Assembly (NCBI RefSeq): GCF_036967205.1 | Contig: NZ_CP146022.1 | Location: 5,952,001-6,016,000, forward strand | Source of the DNA: Streptomyces sp. Q6 | GTDB lineage: Bacteria; Actinomycetota; Actinomycetes; Streptomycetales; Streptomycetaceae | Direction of reading: 5' to 3' | Length of the DNA: 64,000 nucleotides | Shown: positions 21,583 to 30,206 of the stretch, in pieces | Layout: each line of letters starts with the position of its first letter | Numbering within the stretch: position 1 is the stretch's first letter | Position numbers and translations under genes: made by a program | Notes under the pieces: model-generated | What the model saw: only the letters and a program-made list of their open reading frames with translations | Told to the model about the DNA's origin: nothing | Databases searched by the model: none

Positions 21583-22206
21583 TCATGACAGGTCGAGCCA
21601 GTGCTTTCGCCCCAGCGACACGAGCCGCATCTGCCGCTCCGCGAGGTCGGACGCGCGGGCCAGGTCCTCGGGGGCGGTGGTCAGCAGGACCGAGGCCGTC
21701 ATGACCATGTGCTCGACGTAGAGACCGGCCAGCATCAGCAGGTCCTCCTCGGTCCAGCCGGCCGACTCCGGATCCTGTCGCAGCGCGTCCCGCACCTCCT
21801 CGGCGAACTGCTCCAGCTGCGCGCCGATCGCCTCCCGCACCCGCTGCACACCGCCGTGCCGCTCCCGCGCGATGAACCGCACGTGCGCGGAGTGCGTGCG
21901 CACGTGACGGGCGATCAACTCGACGGTCCGCGCGATGCGTTCGCCGCTGTCCCAGGTCGCCGTCAGGGCGTCCCGGATCACCGCGTGCAGGCTGCCGAGC
22001 GCCTCCTCGACCAGGGCGACGCCCAGGTCGGCCGTGCTGTCGAAGTGCCGGTAGAAGGCGGTCGGGGCCACGCCCACGGCGCGCGTGACCTCCCGCAGCC
22101 CCAGGCTGCTGAGGCTCTGCTCCTCCAGCAGTTCCAGCGCGGCGTCCAGGAGTGCCTGCCGGGTCTTCTGCTTCTGCGCCTGCCGGATGCCGAGAGTGTG
22201 ACTCAT
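21583..22206 (-). CDS. TetR-family transcriptional regulator
   Basis: A 207-residue regulator. The N-terminal DNA-binding domain reads QKTRQALLDAALELLEEQ, then SSLGLREVTRAVGVAPTAFYRHF, the TetR helix-turn-helix. The C-terminal region is a ligand pocket with RFIARERHGGVQRVREAI, a pattern seen in fatty-acid-responsive DesT/FadR-like members. It is divergent from a small membrane protein gene. Two inverted copies of an ACAACTGTT-type site lie in the shared intergenic region. Confidence 0.88.
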   Translation of the reverse strand: MSHTLGIRQAQKQKTRQALLDAALELLEEQSLSSLGLREVTRAVGVAPTAFYRHFDSTADLGVALVEEALGSLHAVIRDALTATWDSGERIARTVELIARHVRTHSAHVRFIARERHGGVQRVREAIGAQLEQFAEEVRDALRQDPESAGWTEEDLLMLAGLYVEHMVMTASVLLTTAPEDLARASDLAERQMRLVSLGRKHWLDLS

Positions 22207-22217
22207 GTCATCCAGTT

Positions 22218-22282
22218 AACAACTGTTCTCCGTAATGGGGAAGTCGTGCACACGCTAGACTCGTCAGTCAGTGAACAGTTGT
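22218..22282. promoter_or_regulatory. Pair of inverted operator-like sites beside the TetR gene
   Basis: AACAACTGTTC at 22218-22228 and GAACAGTTGT at 22273-22282 are the same sequence in opposite orientation. The first is 12 bases upstream of the TetR start; the second is in the region upstream of the divergent membrane protein. The core AACA-ac-TGTT is nearly palindromic. The likely reading is autoregulation plus control of the divergent gene. Confidence 0.6.
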
Positions 22283-22308
22283 AACCCATCGACCCTGAGA
22301 GGTTCTCC

Positions 22309-22494
22309 ATGCTGTTCCTCGTAGCGGCCCTCCTGCTCCTGGGCTTCGCTCTCGGCGCCGTGGCCCACGCGCCACTGTCGTTCACACTCGTCGCGGCCGC
22401 CGTCATCGGCGTCTGGCTGACCGTCTTCGCGGTCCGCGAGCGCCACGCGCGCCGCCACCGCCACCGTCACCAGGCTGACGCTCTTCAGCACTGA
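22309..22494 (+). CDS. Small two-helix membrane protein
   Basis: A 61-residue protein with two hydrophobic helices ([17 protein letters not shown] and [18 protein letters not shown]), then a basic His/Arg-rich tail ([13 protein letters not shown]). GAGAGG lies before the ATG. It is divergent from the TetR gene and shares its operator region, so it may be a regulated target. The function is not known; the His-rich tail could bind metal, which is only a guess. Confidence 0.7.
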   Translation: MLFLVAALLLLGFALGAVAHAPLSFTLVAAAVIGVWLTVFAVRERHARRHRHRHQADALQH

Positions 22495-22520
22495 CGCTCT
22501 TCCGACCAGGGGGTACCACC

Positions 22521-22814
22521 ATGCAGCTCACCGCGGAACCGCAGACCCGGACGCAGCCCGAGGCCCGCCCCACCGGCCGCAGGGACACCGACGGCATGGC
22601 CGTCGCCTCCTTCGTCCTCGGTCTGATCGGCCTGCTCGTCCTGAACGTCTTCCTCGGCCCCGTCGCCATCGCCCTCGCGAGCCTCTCCTTGTGGCGCGGC
22701 ACCGCGCGGCGCGGCCGCGCCCTGCTCGGACTCGGCCTCGGCGTCGCCGACCTCCTCGTGCTCGGCGCCCTCATCGCCGCCGACGGCACGGTCTCCTGGA
22801 GCATCGCGGGCTGA
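22521..22814 (+). CDS. DUF4190-type small membrane protein
   Basis: A 97-residue protein with a polar N-terminus, then two membrane helices in the DUF4190 pattern ([20 protein letters not shown] and the [15 protein letters not shown] region) joined by a short basic loop ([13 protein letters not shown]). The AGGGGG before the ATG is a good ribosome site. It is 26 bases downstream of the previous small membrane gene, so the two may be cotranscribed. No function is known. Confidence 0.75.
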   Translation: MQLTAEPQTRTQPEARPTGRRDTDGMAVASFVLGLIGLLVLNVFLGPVAIALASLSLWRGTARRGRALLGLGLGVADLLVLGALIAADGTVSWSIAG

Positions 22815-22913
22815 CTCCGCGCCGCCCGCGCGCCGCCGTCGAGCCTCCGCGCGCCGCCCTCGCGCGTCCACCGTGTGGGACGGGACCCCACGCGGCGGTC
22901 GAGCCGCATCCGC

Positions 22914-22933
22914 GGGCTCGTAGAATCGAGCCC
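22914..22933 (+). promoter_or_regulatory. Palindrome centred on a -10 box of the cysteine desulfurase gene
   Basis: Seven-base arms GGGCTCG and CGAGCCC flank exactly the hexamer TAGAAT, a good -10 box. The ATG is only 11 bases after the hexamer, so the message would be leaderless or nearly so. A repressor bound here would block RNA polymerase directly. Confidence 0.55.
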
Positions 22934-22936
22934 ACC

Positions 22937-24106
22937 ATGGCCTACCTCGACCACGCCGCGACCACTCCGATGCTCCCGGAGGCCGTCGAGGTGATGACCG
23001 CCCAGCTCGCCGTCACCGGCAACGCCTCGTCCCTGCACGCCGCGGGACGCCGCGCCCGGCGCACCGTCGAGGAGTCCCGCGAGTCCCTCGCCGCCTCGCT
23101 CGGCGCCCGCCCCAGCGAAGTCGTGTTCACCTCCGGCGGCACCGAGGCCGACAACCTCGCCGTGAAGGGCCTGTACTGGGCCCGCCGCGCCGCCGACCCG
23201 GCCCGCACCCGCGTCCTCTCCAGCCCCGTCGAGCACCACGCCGTCCTCGACGCCGTGCACTGGCTCGCCGAGCACGAGGGCGCCACCGTGGAGTACCTGC
23301 CGGTCGACGCGCACGGCCGCGTCCACGCCGAGACCCTCCGGGCGGCGATCGAGCGCAACCCCGACGACGTCGCCCTCGCCACCGTCATGTGGGCCAACAA
23401 CGAGATCGGCACGATCCAGCCGGTGCGTGAACTCGCCGACGTGACAGCGGAGTTCGACATCCCGCTGCACGCGGACGCGGTCCAGGCCTACGGTCAGATC
23501 CCGGTCGACTTCGCCGCCTCGGGACTCGCCGCGATGACGGTGTCGGGCCACAAGGTCGGCGGCCCGTACGGCATCGGCGCGCTCCTCCTCGGCCGCGAGT
23601 ACACCCCCGTCCCCGTCCTGCACGGCGGCGGCCAGGAGCGCCATGTGCGCTCCGGCACGCTCGACGTCCCCGCGATCGCGGCCTTCGCCGCGGCGGGCCG
23701 GATCGCGACCGAACAGCGCCCGTGGTTCGCCCAGGAGATCGGCGCACTCCGCGACGAACTGGTCGACGCGGTCCGCGCGGCCGTCCCCGAGGCGATCCTC
23801 GGCGGCGACCCGGCCCCCGGCGGCCGCCTCCCCGCCAACGCCCACTTCACCTTCCCCGGCTGCGAGGGCGACTCGCTCCTCCTGCTCCTCGACGCCCAGG
23901 GCATCGCATGCTCCACGGGCTCGGCCTGCACAGCGGGCATCGCCCAGCCCAGCCACGTCCTCCTCGCCACCGGCACATCCCCCGACCTGGCCCGCGGCAC
24001 GCTCCGCTTCTCCCTCGGCCACACGTCGACGAAGGCGGACGTGGAAGCCGTGGCGGCGGCGATCGGACCCGCGGTGGAACGCGCGAGGTCGGCGGGCCTG
24101 AGCTGA
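22937..24106 (+). CDS. Cysteine desulfurase (IscS/NifS family)
   Basis: A PLP enzyme that takes sulfur from cysteine and passes it on as a persulfide. The 389-residue protein starts [12 protein letters not shown], carries [13 protein letters not shown], the PLP lysine in [12 protein letters not shown] (Lys206), and the persulfide cysteine in TGSACTAG (Cys331). The short active-site loop is of the group I (IscS) type, which donates to tRNA thiolases. Location just upstream of mnmA, with one amidase gene on the other strand between, fits a role in tRNA thiolation. The start is at the conserved N-terminus; a longer reading frame upstream is spurious. Confidence 0.93.
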   Translation: MAYLDHAATTPMLPEAVEVMTAQLAVTGNASSLHAAGRRARRTVEESRESLAASLGARPSEVVFTSGGTEADNLAVKGLYWARRAADPARTRVLSSPVEHHAVLDAVHWLAEHEGATVEYLPVDAHGRVHAETLRAAIERNPDDVALATVMWANNEIGTIQPVRELADVTAEFDIPLHADAVQAYGQIPVDFAASGLAAMTVSGHKVGGPYGIGALLLGREYTPVPVLHGGGQERHVRSGTLDVPAIAAFAAAGRIATEQRPWFAQEIGALRDELVDAVRAAVPEAILGGDPAPGGRLPANAHFTFPGCEGDSLLLLLDAQGIACSTGSACTAGIAQPSHVLLATGTSPDLARGTLRFSLGHTSTKADVEAVAAAIGPAVERARSAGLS

Positions 24107-24124
24107 CCGCGGCGCCTGCCGCGG
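24107..24124. terminator. Short bidirectional hairpin between convergent genes
   Basis: CCGCGGC and GCCGCGG pair perfectly around a gcct loop, filling the 19 bases between the cysteine desulfurase and amidase stops. It can serve as a terminator in both directions. Confidence 0.6.
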
Positions 24125-24125
24125 C

Positions 24126-24809
24126 TCACGCCGTGGCGGCGCCGCCCCGCTCATGGGCGGCCCGCACCAGCCGCATGTACCGGTCCCAGTCCCAGTGCGG
24201 CCCCGGATCGGTGTGGTCCGTCCCCGGCACCTCGACGTGCCCGATCACATGCTTGCGGTCCGGCGGGAACCCGTACCGTCTGCATATCGCGGCGGTCAGC
24301 CGGGCCGACGCCTCGTACATGGCGGCCGTGAAGTCCTCGGGCCGGTCCACGAAGCCCTCGTGCTCGATCCCGACACTGCGCTGGTTGTAGTCCTTGTTCC
24401 CCGCGTGGAACGCGACGTCCAGCTCGCGGATCATCTGCGCGATGTGCCCGTCCTTGCGGACCACGTAATGCGCCGCCGCCCCGTGCCACGGGTCCTTGAA
24501 CACCCGCAACGTGCTGTTGTAGCTCCCCTGTGTGACGTGCACGACGACCCGGTCGATCGGGTAGTCGGCGGGCCGGTCCGCCCGCCGCCAGTTCGCCGCG
24601 GCCGCCGCCACCCACTGCGCGCCCTTGAAGTCCACCGCACCGGCCGTGCGCGGCTTGTCGACGCCCGGCACCTGCCACCACATGTGCGCGAGATCGCTGC
24701 GCGCGAGCAGCCCGACGCCCACGGCCGACGCCGCACCCCCGATGATCAGGGTGCGCCGGCTGACCCCGCGACCGCCGTCCCGGCCCGTGCCGGCTCCCTG
24801 CTTCCCCAC
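24126..24809 (-). CDS. Exported N-acetylmuramoyl-L-alanine amidase (Amidase_2)
   Basis: A 227-residue cell-wall hydrolase that cuts the amide bond between MurNAc and the stem peptide. The N-terminus has a Tat-like signal, [20 protein letters not shown]. The zinc-site and substrate motifs of the T7-lysozyme/PGRP fold are present: [30 protein letters not shown] and [19 protein letters not shown]. It sits on the opposite strand between the cysteine desulfurase and mnmA, both conserved neighbours. Confidence 0.9.
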   Translation of the reverse strand: MGKQGAGTGRDGGRGVSRRTLIIGGAASAVGVGLLARSDLAHMWWQVPGVDKPRTAGAVDFKGAQWVAAAAANWRRADRPADYPIDRVVVHVTQGSYNSTLRVFKDPWHGAAAHYVVRKDGHIAQMIRELDVAFHAGNKDYNQRSVGIEHEGFVDRPEDFTAAMYEASARLTAAICRRYGFPPDRKHVIGHVEVPGTDHTDPGPHWDWDRYMRLVRAAHERGGAATA

Positions 24810-24913
24810 GTGACGCCCCCCCCCGTCATGCCGTACGCCCGCACTCCCCGTACGAGATCCACAACGGATATCCGCGCGAACGGGTTCCCGCGGCGCCGTA
24901 CCCTGTTAGAGCT

Positions 24914-26062
24914 ATGACTTCGCAGACTCCCCAGAGCCCCGTCGCCCCCGAGCAGGCCCGCCCCCTCCGCGTCCTCGCCGCCATGTCCGGTGGCGTGGAC
25001 TCCGCCGTGGCGGCGGCCCGCGCCGCGGAAGCGGGCCACGACGTGACAGGCGTCCACCTGGCCCTGTCCGCGAACCCGCAGTCCTTCCGTACGGGCGCCC
25101 GGGGCTGTTGCACCATCGAGGACTCCCGCGACGCGCGCCGCGCGGCGGACGTCATCGGCATCCCCTTCTACGTCTGGGACCTGGCCGACCGCTTCCGCGA
25201 GGACGTGGTCGAGGACTTCATCGCCGAGTACGAGGCCGGACGCACGCCGAACCCGTGCCTGCGCTGCAACGAGAAGATCAAGTTCGCGGCTCTGCTCGAC
25301 AAGGCGCTGGCCCTCGGCTTCGACGCGGTCTGCACCGGCCACTACGCGCAGGTCGTCGTGAACGCCGACGGCGACCGTGAGCTGCACCGCGCGACCGACA
25401 TGGCCAAGGACCAGAGCTACGTCCTCGGCGTCCTGGACGACCGCCAGCTCGCCCACGCGATGTTCCCGCTGGGCGACACGGAGACGACGAAGGACGAGAT
25501 CCGCGCGGAGGCGGAGCGGCGCGGCCTCGCGGTCGCCAAGAAGCCCGACTCCCACGACATCTGCTTCATCGCCGACGGCGACACGCAGGGCTTCCTGGCG
25601 TCGCGCCTGGGCAAGTCGGAGGGCGACATCGTCGACGAGTTCGGCGCCAAGCTCGGCACCCACGAGGGCGCCTTCGGCTACACCATCGGCCAGCGCAAGG
25701 GCCTGCGCATCGGCACCCCGGCCCCCGACGGCAAGCCGCGCTACGTCCTGGACATCTCCCCGGTGAACAACACGGTGACGGTGGGCCCGGCGGCCTCCCT
25801 CGACGTCACGACCCTGACGGCGATCAAGCCCCGCTGGTGCGGAGCGGCCCCGTCCGGCCCCGGCACGTACACGGCGCAGCTGCGCGCCCACGGCGGCGAG
25901 ACCGAGGTGACGGCGGAACTCGTCGACGACGAACTCCAGGTCTCCTTCACAGAGCCGGTCCGCGGCGTCGCCCCGGGCCAGGCGATCGTCCTGTACGACG
26001 GGACACGGGTGGTGGGGTCGGCGACCATCGCGACGACGGGGCGGGTTGCGGCGGGGGTCTGA
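24914..26062 (+). CDS. mnmA: tRNA-specific 2-thiouridylase
   Basis: Thiolates U34 of tRNA(Lys/Glu/Gln) using ATP and sulfur relayed from a cysteine desulfurase. The 382-residue protein has the PP-loop SGGVDS (residues 25-30), the nucleophile region [12 protein letters not shown], the second catalytic Cys in HDICFI, and [17 protein letters not shown] -10-like box lies nine bases before the ATG and no SD is seen, so the mRNA is probably leaderless. The nearby cysteine desulfurase is its likely sulfur donor. Confidence 0.95.
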   Translation: MTSQTPQSPVAPEQARPLRVLAAMSGGVDSAVAAARAAEAGHDVTGVHLALSANPQSFRTGARGCCTIEDSRDARRAADVIGIPFYVWDLADRFREDVVEDFIAEYEAGRTPNPCLRCNEKIKFAALLDKALALGFDAVCTGHYAQVVVNADGDRELHRATDMAKDQSYVLGVLDDRQLAHAMFPLGDTETTKDEIRAEAERRGLAVAKKPDSHDICFIADGDTQGFLASRLGKSEGDIVDEFGAKLGTHEGAFGYTIGQRKGLRIGTPAPDGKPRYVLDISPVNNTVTVGPAASLDVTTLTAIKPRWCGAAPSGPGTYTAQLRAHGGETEVTAELVDDELQVSFTEPVRGVAPGQAIVLYDGTRVVGSATIATTGRVAAGV

Positions 26063-26066
26063 CCAC

Positions 26067-26363
26067 CTACATGTGTCTCGACAGGTAGGCGGCCAGAAAG
26101 AGTCCGGGCAGTACCAATAGTGCGGCGCAGGAAAGCTGTGTCTCCCTTCGCCGCCAACCCTGGACGGCCAAATAGAAGCCGTAGAGCAATACCAGATCGA
26201 CGCCGATCAAGGGCGCTTTGATCGACCCTTGCAGCACGTGGGTCACCGTCGCGAATGTGCAGATGGTAGTGAAGAAGCCCACCAGGAAGGTGAGCATTCG
26301 CTGGTCGCTGTTGCTCATGATGTCCGGGGTCGATCGCTGTTCGAGGTTCACGTGCTCTCTCAT
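26067..26363 (-). CDS. Small three-helix membrane protein of the EspC/WXG-like cassette
   Basis: A 98-residue hydrophobic protein with about three or four membrane helices (LTFLVGFFTTICTFATVTHV, LIGVDLVLLYGFYLAV and LSCAALLVLPGLFLAAYL). Neither of the two possible starts (26363, or the internal ATG at 26318) has a good SD. It is the last gene of a three-gene minus-strand unit, 20 bases after the secreted-protein candidate. Base composition is lower in G+C than the neighbours. The position fits an immunity or accessory membrane protein, but this is inference; nothing in the sequence identifies it. Confidence 0.55.
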   Translation of the reverse strand: MREHVNLEQRSTPDIMSNSDQRMLTFLVGFFTTICTFATVTHVLQGSIKAPLIGVDLVLLYGFYLAVQGWRRRETQLSCAALLVLPGLFLAAYLSRHM

Positions 26364-26383
26364 GCTGGAACGAACTGCGGGGG

Positions 26384-27505
26384 TCAGGCGAGAGCGTTGT
26401 CGTAGCTCTTGCCCACTACGGGGAATTTCCTGACGTCACCGACGAGGGCGCTCATGGCTCCAGCGCCGACGAAGATGCCGTTCAGGGTCGCCATGAGGTA
26501 GTCGTACTGCTTGGTGAGGTCCCGGTATCTCTTGATCATGGTGGCCGCGCGTTCGGCGGCGAAGGCCACGCCGACGAAGGACCCCGCGAAGCCGACGCCA
26601 GAAGCTGCCATTCCTGCGGACGCAGCGGCCGAGATGGCGAACTGCACCCCCAGGTCGCACAGTTCAGCCGCACCGCTTTTCGCGCTTTCGGCAGTGGTGT
26701 AGACGATCACGGCAACATTCTTGTAGCGCTCTCGAAGGTCGTGGAAGGCTTCGCGTGCCACGTCGAGTTTGTCGGCCGCATCGTTGAAGTATTTCCACGC
26801 CGCGTCGGCGGCATTGCCCCGCCAGGTGATGCTCAGCACGCCATTTCCGTGCCGTAGATTCTCGGCCATGTCCGCGCATGCGTTTCCGAGGCAGTCCCAT
26901 GCGTCGGCACAGTCGGCATAGCTCTGCCAATCACCCACGAACCAATTGCAGATCTCGCCCAGGACATCCCAGCCGAAGACCAGCTTGAGGCCCTCATTGG
27001 CAAGTGCGGACACACTGCCGAAATCGAGCAGGCTGCCCACTGTCTTGTTGACCGGAGCGAATTTCAGCTCCGCCAGATGCCCTTGGAGCCAGCCGTCCGC
27101 GCCCCCAGGCTGCTTGAGGCGTTGACCTGCATCGCGCACGTCCCCGAAGGACGTCCCGCTGTCACGGCGAGCTCGAGGGATTGCCGCGGACGACTTTCCG
27201 GTGGGGTAGGTCGCGTCGAGCTTGCGCGCCTGCTCCAGATCGACCGACTCGTACCAGGTGGCGGTCTTACGCAACTCGGTCGTCGAGGCACTGAGGATCG
27301 TGTCGAAACGACTCAAGACGTCGAGGGCATCGCGGACTCGCTGCGTGTGATCACCGATGACGGTGTCCCACACATATCCGGCCGCGGCCCAGTCGATCCT
27401 CGTGCTGCGGTCGAGATACGCCCGCGCGCTCCCGCAGTCCTCGCTCGCCCTGCGAACCAGTCGCGCGAACCCGACCAGATCCTCCGTCTTCACGGCCAGC
27501 GTCAC
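26384..27505 (-). CDS. EspC/WXG-like protein, candidate type VII secretion substrate
   Basis: A 373-residue protein with no signal peptide. Residues 1-100 are helical and resemble EspC/ESX targets: SRFDTILSASTTELRKTATWYESVD has the aromatic-acidic end typical of those helices. A second helical unit around ENLRHGNGVLSITWRGNAADAAWKYF carries a W-R-G turn like WXG100 proteins. Near the C-terminus are hydrophobic Gly/Ala-rich stretches (FAISAAASAGMAASGVGFAG, then LNGIFVGAGAMSALVG) that could insert into a membrane. The GTG at 27505 overlaps the upstream stop by four bases. G+C is lower than the surroundings, suggesting transfer. No enzymatic toxin domain is recognised. Confidence 0.65.
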   Translation of the reverse strand: MTLAVKTEDLVGFARLVRRASEDCGSARAYLDRSTRIDWAAAGYVWDTVIGDHTQRVRDALDVLSRFDTILSASTTELRKTATWYESVDLEQARKLDATYPTGKSSAAIPRARRDSGTSFGDVRDAGQRLKQPGGADGWLQGHLAELKFAPVNKTVGSLLDFGSVSALANEGLKLVFGWDVLGEICNWFVGDWQSYADCADAWDCLGNACADMAENLRHGNGVLSITWRGNAADAAWKYFNDAADKLDVAREAFHDLRERYKNVAVIVYTTAESAKSGAAELCDLGVQFAISAAASAGMAASGVGFAGSFVGVAFAAERAATMIKRYRDLTKQYDYLMATLNGIFVGAGAMSALVGDVRKFPVVGKSYDNALA

Positions 27506-27825
27506 GACCGCCCCCGCTCCGCGCGCTCCGCGGCCAGGCGCGCCCGCTCCTCCCCAACCTGCCGCTCCCCCTCCCGCGCCAGCGCATCCCGCTCCGCGTC
27601 CGGCATCGACTCCCACCGTTCGCGGAACTCCCGCCCCTGGTCGATGACCGCCTCCGCGTACGCGGGGATCCGGGTCGCCTCGCGGAGGCCGACTCGGCCT
27701 GTCAGGACTTCCCGCGCCATCTCCTGGAGGACAGACCCGCGTCCGCCCTCCTGGAAGACCTCCAGCGCCTTGCGTAACAGGCGCTGCTGAACGGGGTCGT
27801 CGCTCAAGTCCAGCTTGGGGCGCAC
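27502..27825 (-). CDS. Hypothetical helical protein, first gene of the cassette
   Basis: A 107-residue, charged, almost wholly helical protein of unknown function. It has QRLLRKALEVFQEGGRGSVL in the N-terminal half, a central RIPAYAEAVIDQGREFRERW, and an Arg/Glu-rich C-terminal coil (EGERQVGEERARLAAERAER). Translation is coupled to the secreted candidate by a GTGA overlap, so the two proteins are likely made together. A chaperone or partner role is possible but not shown. The 276 bases upstream have no other clear gene. Confidence 0.65.
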   Translation of the reverse strand: MRPKLDLSDDPVQQRLLRKALEVFQEGGRGSVLQEMAREVLTGRVGLREATRIPAYAEAVIDQGREFRERWESMPDAERDALAREGERQVGEERARLAAERAERGRS

Positions 27826-28101
27826 GCGTTCTCCTCGGTGTGGGGGCGGGGAGTCCGGGAGAGTAGCGGGCTGCTCAAGATCATCCGGGCGGGCGCGGCG
27901 GACCGGCGCCGAGCGTGCGCCGCGCCGGAAAAACGTTGCCTCCTATGGCGTGAAGAACTTCTTGGCATATGAGGAGGCGCCGGTCAGGCGCGGGCGCGGG
28001 TCATACATGTCACCTGGGAGCGGTAGGAGAGCGCGACCGCCCGGTTGACGGCCCGCGCCGCCCGAGATGCGGAGCGATCACCCCGGTGATCGGATCGACG
28101 C

Positions 28102-28809
28102 ATGGTGAGCGCCGACCCCGCGGCCGGGATCCTGGTCACCTCCCGGCCGCTCGACGAGTACTGCGGACTGTTCGGGCTGACCCGGCGCGCGCTGTGCGCC
28201 GCGCTCGCGGCCGGTCCGCTGCTCGACTGTCCCGGCGGGGCCGCCGCCCTGGTCGCCGAAGTGCGGCACCTGGGCGGCCGGGCCGTCGCGGTGGACCCGG
28301 AGTACGCCCGGATGGCGCGGATGGAGGCGCGGGCGCGGGCCGGACGGGACGCGATGGCAGCCCACGCGCGCGCCGCCCCGGAGATCTCCACGGCCGCGCT
28401 GAGCGGGCGCCCGGAGGCCTATCTGCGCAGCTGGGACCGGGCGCGGGAACTCTTCGCGGCCGACGTGACCGACCACCCGGAGGACTACGTTGCGGCCGCC
28501 CTGCCGCGACTCCCGTTCCGCGGCGGGACCTTCGGGCTGACGCTCAGCAGCTATCTGCTCTTCGCCTACCCCGAGGTCTTCGGCCCGGCCGAACAGCTCG
28601 CCGGACTGCTCGAACTGGTCCGTGTCACCGCACCGGGCGGCGAGGTCCGCGTCTACCCGCTGCACGACTCCGCGGGGCGGCGCAGTCCCCATCTGGACCG
28701 GGTCCGCCGCTCCCTCGGCCACCACCGGGTCGGCAGTTCCCTCCTCCGGCTCCCCGGGCCGGGCGGCCGGCCACGCACCGTACTCGTCCTGAAACGGGCC
28801 GCCCGGTGA
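28102..28809 (+). CDS. Class I SAM-dependent methyltransferase-like protein
   Basis: A 235-residue protein. The SAM-fold order can be followed: LLDCPGGAAALVAEV as motif I, AVAVDPEYARMA with the acidic residue after strand 2, then LPRLPFRGGTFGLTLSSYLL, and GGEVRVYPLHD near strand 5. Motif I has CPGG in place of the usual GxGxG, so cofactor binding is unproven. The substrate is unknown. It ends one base from the convergent gene's stop. Confidence 0.65.
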   Translation: MVSADPAAGILVTSRPLDEYCGLFGLTRRALCAALAAGPLLDCPGGAAALVAEVRHLGGRAVAVDPEYARMARMEARARAGRDAMAAHARAAPEISTAALSGRPEAYLRSWDRARELFAADVTDHPEDYVAAALPRLPFRGGTFGLTLSSYLLFAYPEVFGPAEQLAGLLELVRVTAPGGEVRVYPLHDSAGRRSPHLDRVRRSLGHHRVGSSLLRLPGPGGRPRTVLVLKRAAR

Positions 28810-28810
28810 G

Positions 28811-29185
28811 TCACCGGCCCTGGAGGTAGTGCTGCAACACCGCCCCGAGTTCCGCGCTCCACGTGGCCACCTGTGACCTGCGGCGCGCCCGGACCTGGCA
28901 GGCGAAGACCGGGCCGTCGTGGGTCACCGCCGTCACGGACAACCCCGACGGCAGCGGCTGGAAGTGCACCGTGCGCAGCCGGGACCACGGGAGGTCGATG
29001 GCGTGGGGGCCCTGTTCGAAATGGGCGCCCTCGGAGTCGACGACGAGGCCGTTGTACTCGTCGGCGGCCACGAACTCGGGGCCGGGCACGACCGGCGGGG
29101 GAGGCGGCGGGGCGGGCTGGAACGCGGGGGGCGGGGCCCCGAAACCACCTGCCGGTCCGCCCTGTTGCCCGTATCCGTGCGTCAC
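28811..29185 (-). CDS. Hypothetical protein with Pro-rich N-terminus
   Basis: A 124-residue protein. The first 35 or so residues are Gly/Pro-rich (PAFQPAPPPPPPVVPGPEF) and probably disordered. The rest is a small beta domain (EYNGLVVDSEGAHFEQGP, IDLPWSRLRTVHF, GPVFACQVRARRRSQV) resembling PH-like modules in Streptomyces small proteins. AGGAG is ten bases before the GTG at 29185; another GTG at 29191 is too close to it. Function unknown. Confidence 0.6.
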   Translation of the reverse strand: MTHGYGQQGGPAGGFGAPPPAFQPAPPPPPPVVPGPEFVAADEYNGLVVDSEGAHFEQGPHAIDLPWSRLRTVHFQPLPSGLSVTAVTHDGPVFACQVRARRRSQVATWSAELGAVLQHYLQGR

Positions 29186-29242
29186 GCCCACCCAGCTCCT
29201 CGTCGTCCTGCGCGGGCCGCTACGTGGTGGCCCGTCCCGTGC

Positions 29243-29569
29243 TCATCCCACCACCTCGACCTCGTAGAAGCACAAGTGGTCCTTGATGGCGGCCACTTCG
29301 TCCTTGGGGCGCGGGTAGGCCCAGACGAGGTCCTTCGCGTCGGGGAGCGACCAGTAGGCGGCCGTTCCCTTGAAGGGGCAGTACGTCGTGGTGTCCGAGG
29401 GAGTGAGGAGGTCGGTGCGGACGTCCTGCGGGGGGATGTAGTAGCGCACCGGACAACCGGTCTCGCGCAGCAACAGAGGGCGGCCGCTCTCGGCGAGCAC
29501 CTGCCCGTCCCGGACGACGCGCACGCGCTGCGTACCCTGCTCGATCGTGATCGTGTGTCCATCAGCCAT
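29243..29569 (-). CDS. DUF427 domain-containing protein
   Basis: A 108-residue single-domain protein. Family signatures are RVRVVRDGQVLAES at the start, the YYIPPQDVR segment, TTTYCPFKGTAAYWSL with its conserved Cys, and KDHLCFYEVEV near the end. DUF427 is a small beta fold of unknown activity. The start is placed at the ATG opening MADGHTITIEQG; the much longer frame upstream is antisense to real genes. Confidence 0.8.
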   Translation of the reverse strand: MADGHTITIEQGTQRVRVVRDGQVLAESGRPLLLRETGCPVRYYIPPQDVRTDLLTPSDTTTYCPFKGTAAYWSLPDAKDLVWAYPRPKDEVAAIKDHLCFYEVEVVG

Positions 29570-29644
29570 ACGAGGTTCAGCGCTCGCCGGGGCCGGGTTC
29601 TTCCCCCTCGGAGCCCCGGAACGGGGAGTCGTACGGTAGAGGCC

Positions 29645-30190
29645 ATGAACATCTGCGTCTTCCTCTCCGCCGCCGACCTCGACGACCGCTACACCCGCCC
29701 GGCCCGTGAATTCGCCGAGCTGCTCGGCAAGGGCGGGCACACCCTGGTGTGGGGCGGGTCCGAGAGCGGGCTCATGAAGGTGGTCGCCGACGGCGTGCAC
29801 GAGGCGGGCGGGCGGCTCGTAGGGGTGTCCGTGGACTTCCTCGCCGCCAAGGCGCGGGCGGTCGTCGAGCCGGACGAGATGGTCATCGCCAAGGACCTCG
29901 CCGAGCGCAAGGCGCTGCTCCTGGAGAAGGCCGACGCCGTGGTGATCATGGTCGGCGGTACGGGGACGCTCGACGAGGCCACCGAGATCCTCGAACTGAA
30001 GAAGCACGGCAAGACCGACAAGCCGATCGTGCTGCTGAACTCCGCCGGCTTCTACGACGGCCTGAAGGAGCAGTTCCGCAGGATGGAGGACGAGGGGTTC
30101 CTGCCCCTTCCCCTCACTGACCTCGTCTTCTTCGCCGAGGAGCCGGTCGGTGCGCTCGCCTACCTGGAGGAGTCGGCCGGCATCGAGTAG
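29645..30190 (+). CDS. LOG-family (TIGR00730) Rossmann-fold protein
   Basis: A 181-residue protein of the lysine-decarboxylase-like/LOG family, whose members hydrolyse nucleoside 5'-monophosphates such as cytokinin ribotides. It starts MNICVFLSAADLDDRYT, has WGGSESGLMKVVADGVHEAGG, and the phosphate-binding signature as GGTGTLDE instead of the usual PGGxGTxxE. ERKALLLEKADAVVIMVGG precedes it. The reading frame extends far upstream, but only this ATG gives the family N-terminus. Confidence 0.8.
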   Translation: MNICVFLSAADLDDRYTRPAREFAELLGKGGHTLVWGGSESGLMKVVADGVHEAGGRLVGVSVDFLAAKARAVVEPDEMVIAKDLAERKALLLEKADAVVIMVGGTGTLDEATEILELKKHGKTDKPIVLLNSAGFYDGLKEQFRRMEDEGFLPLPLTDLVFFAEEPVGALAYLEESAGIE

Positions 30191-30206
30191 TGCGAGCATG
30201 GCGGGC

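Noticed and set aside
26384-27616. Extended N-terminus of the EspC/WXG-like protein up to 27616
   Set aside because: The extra 37 residues are Gly/Ala-rich antisense-like sequence overlapping the upstream gene; the GTG at 27505 gives exact GTGA coupling.
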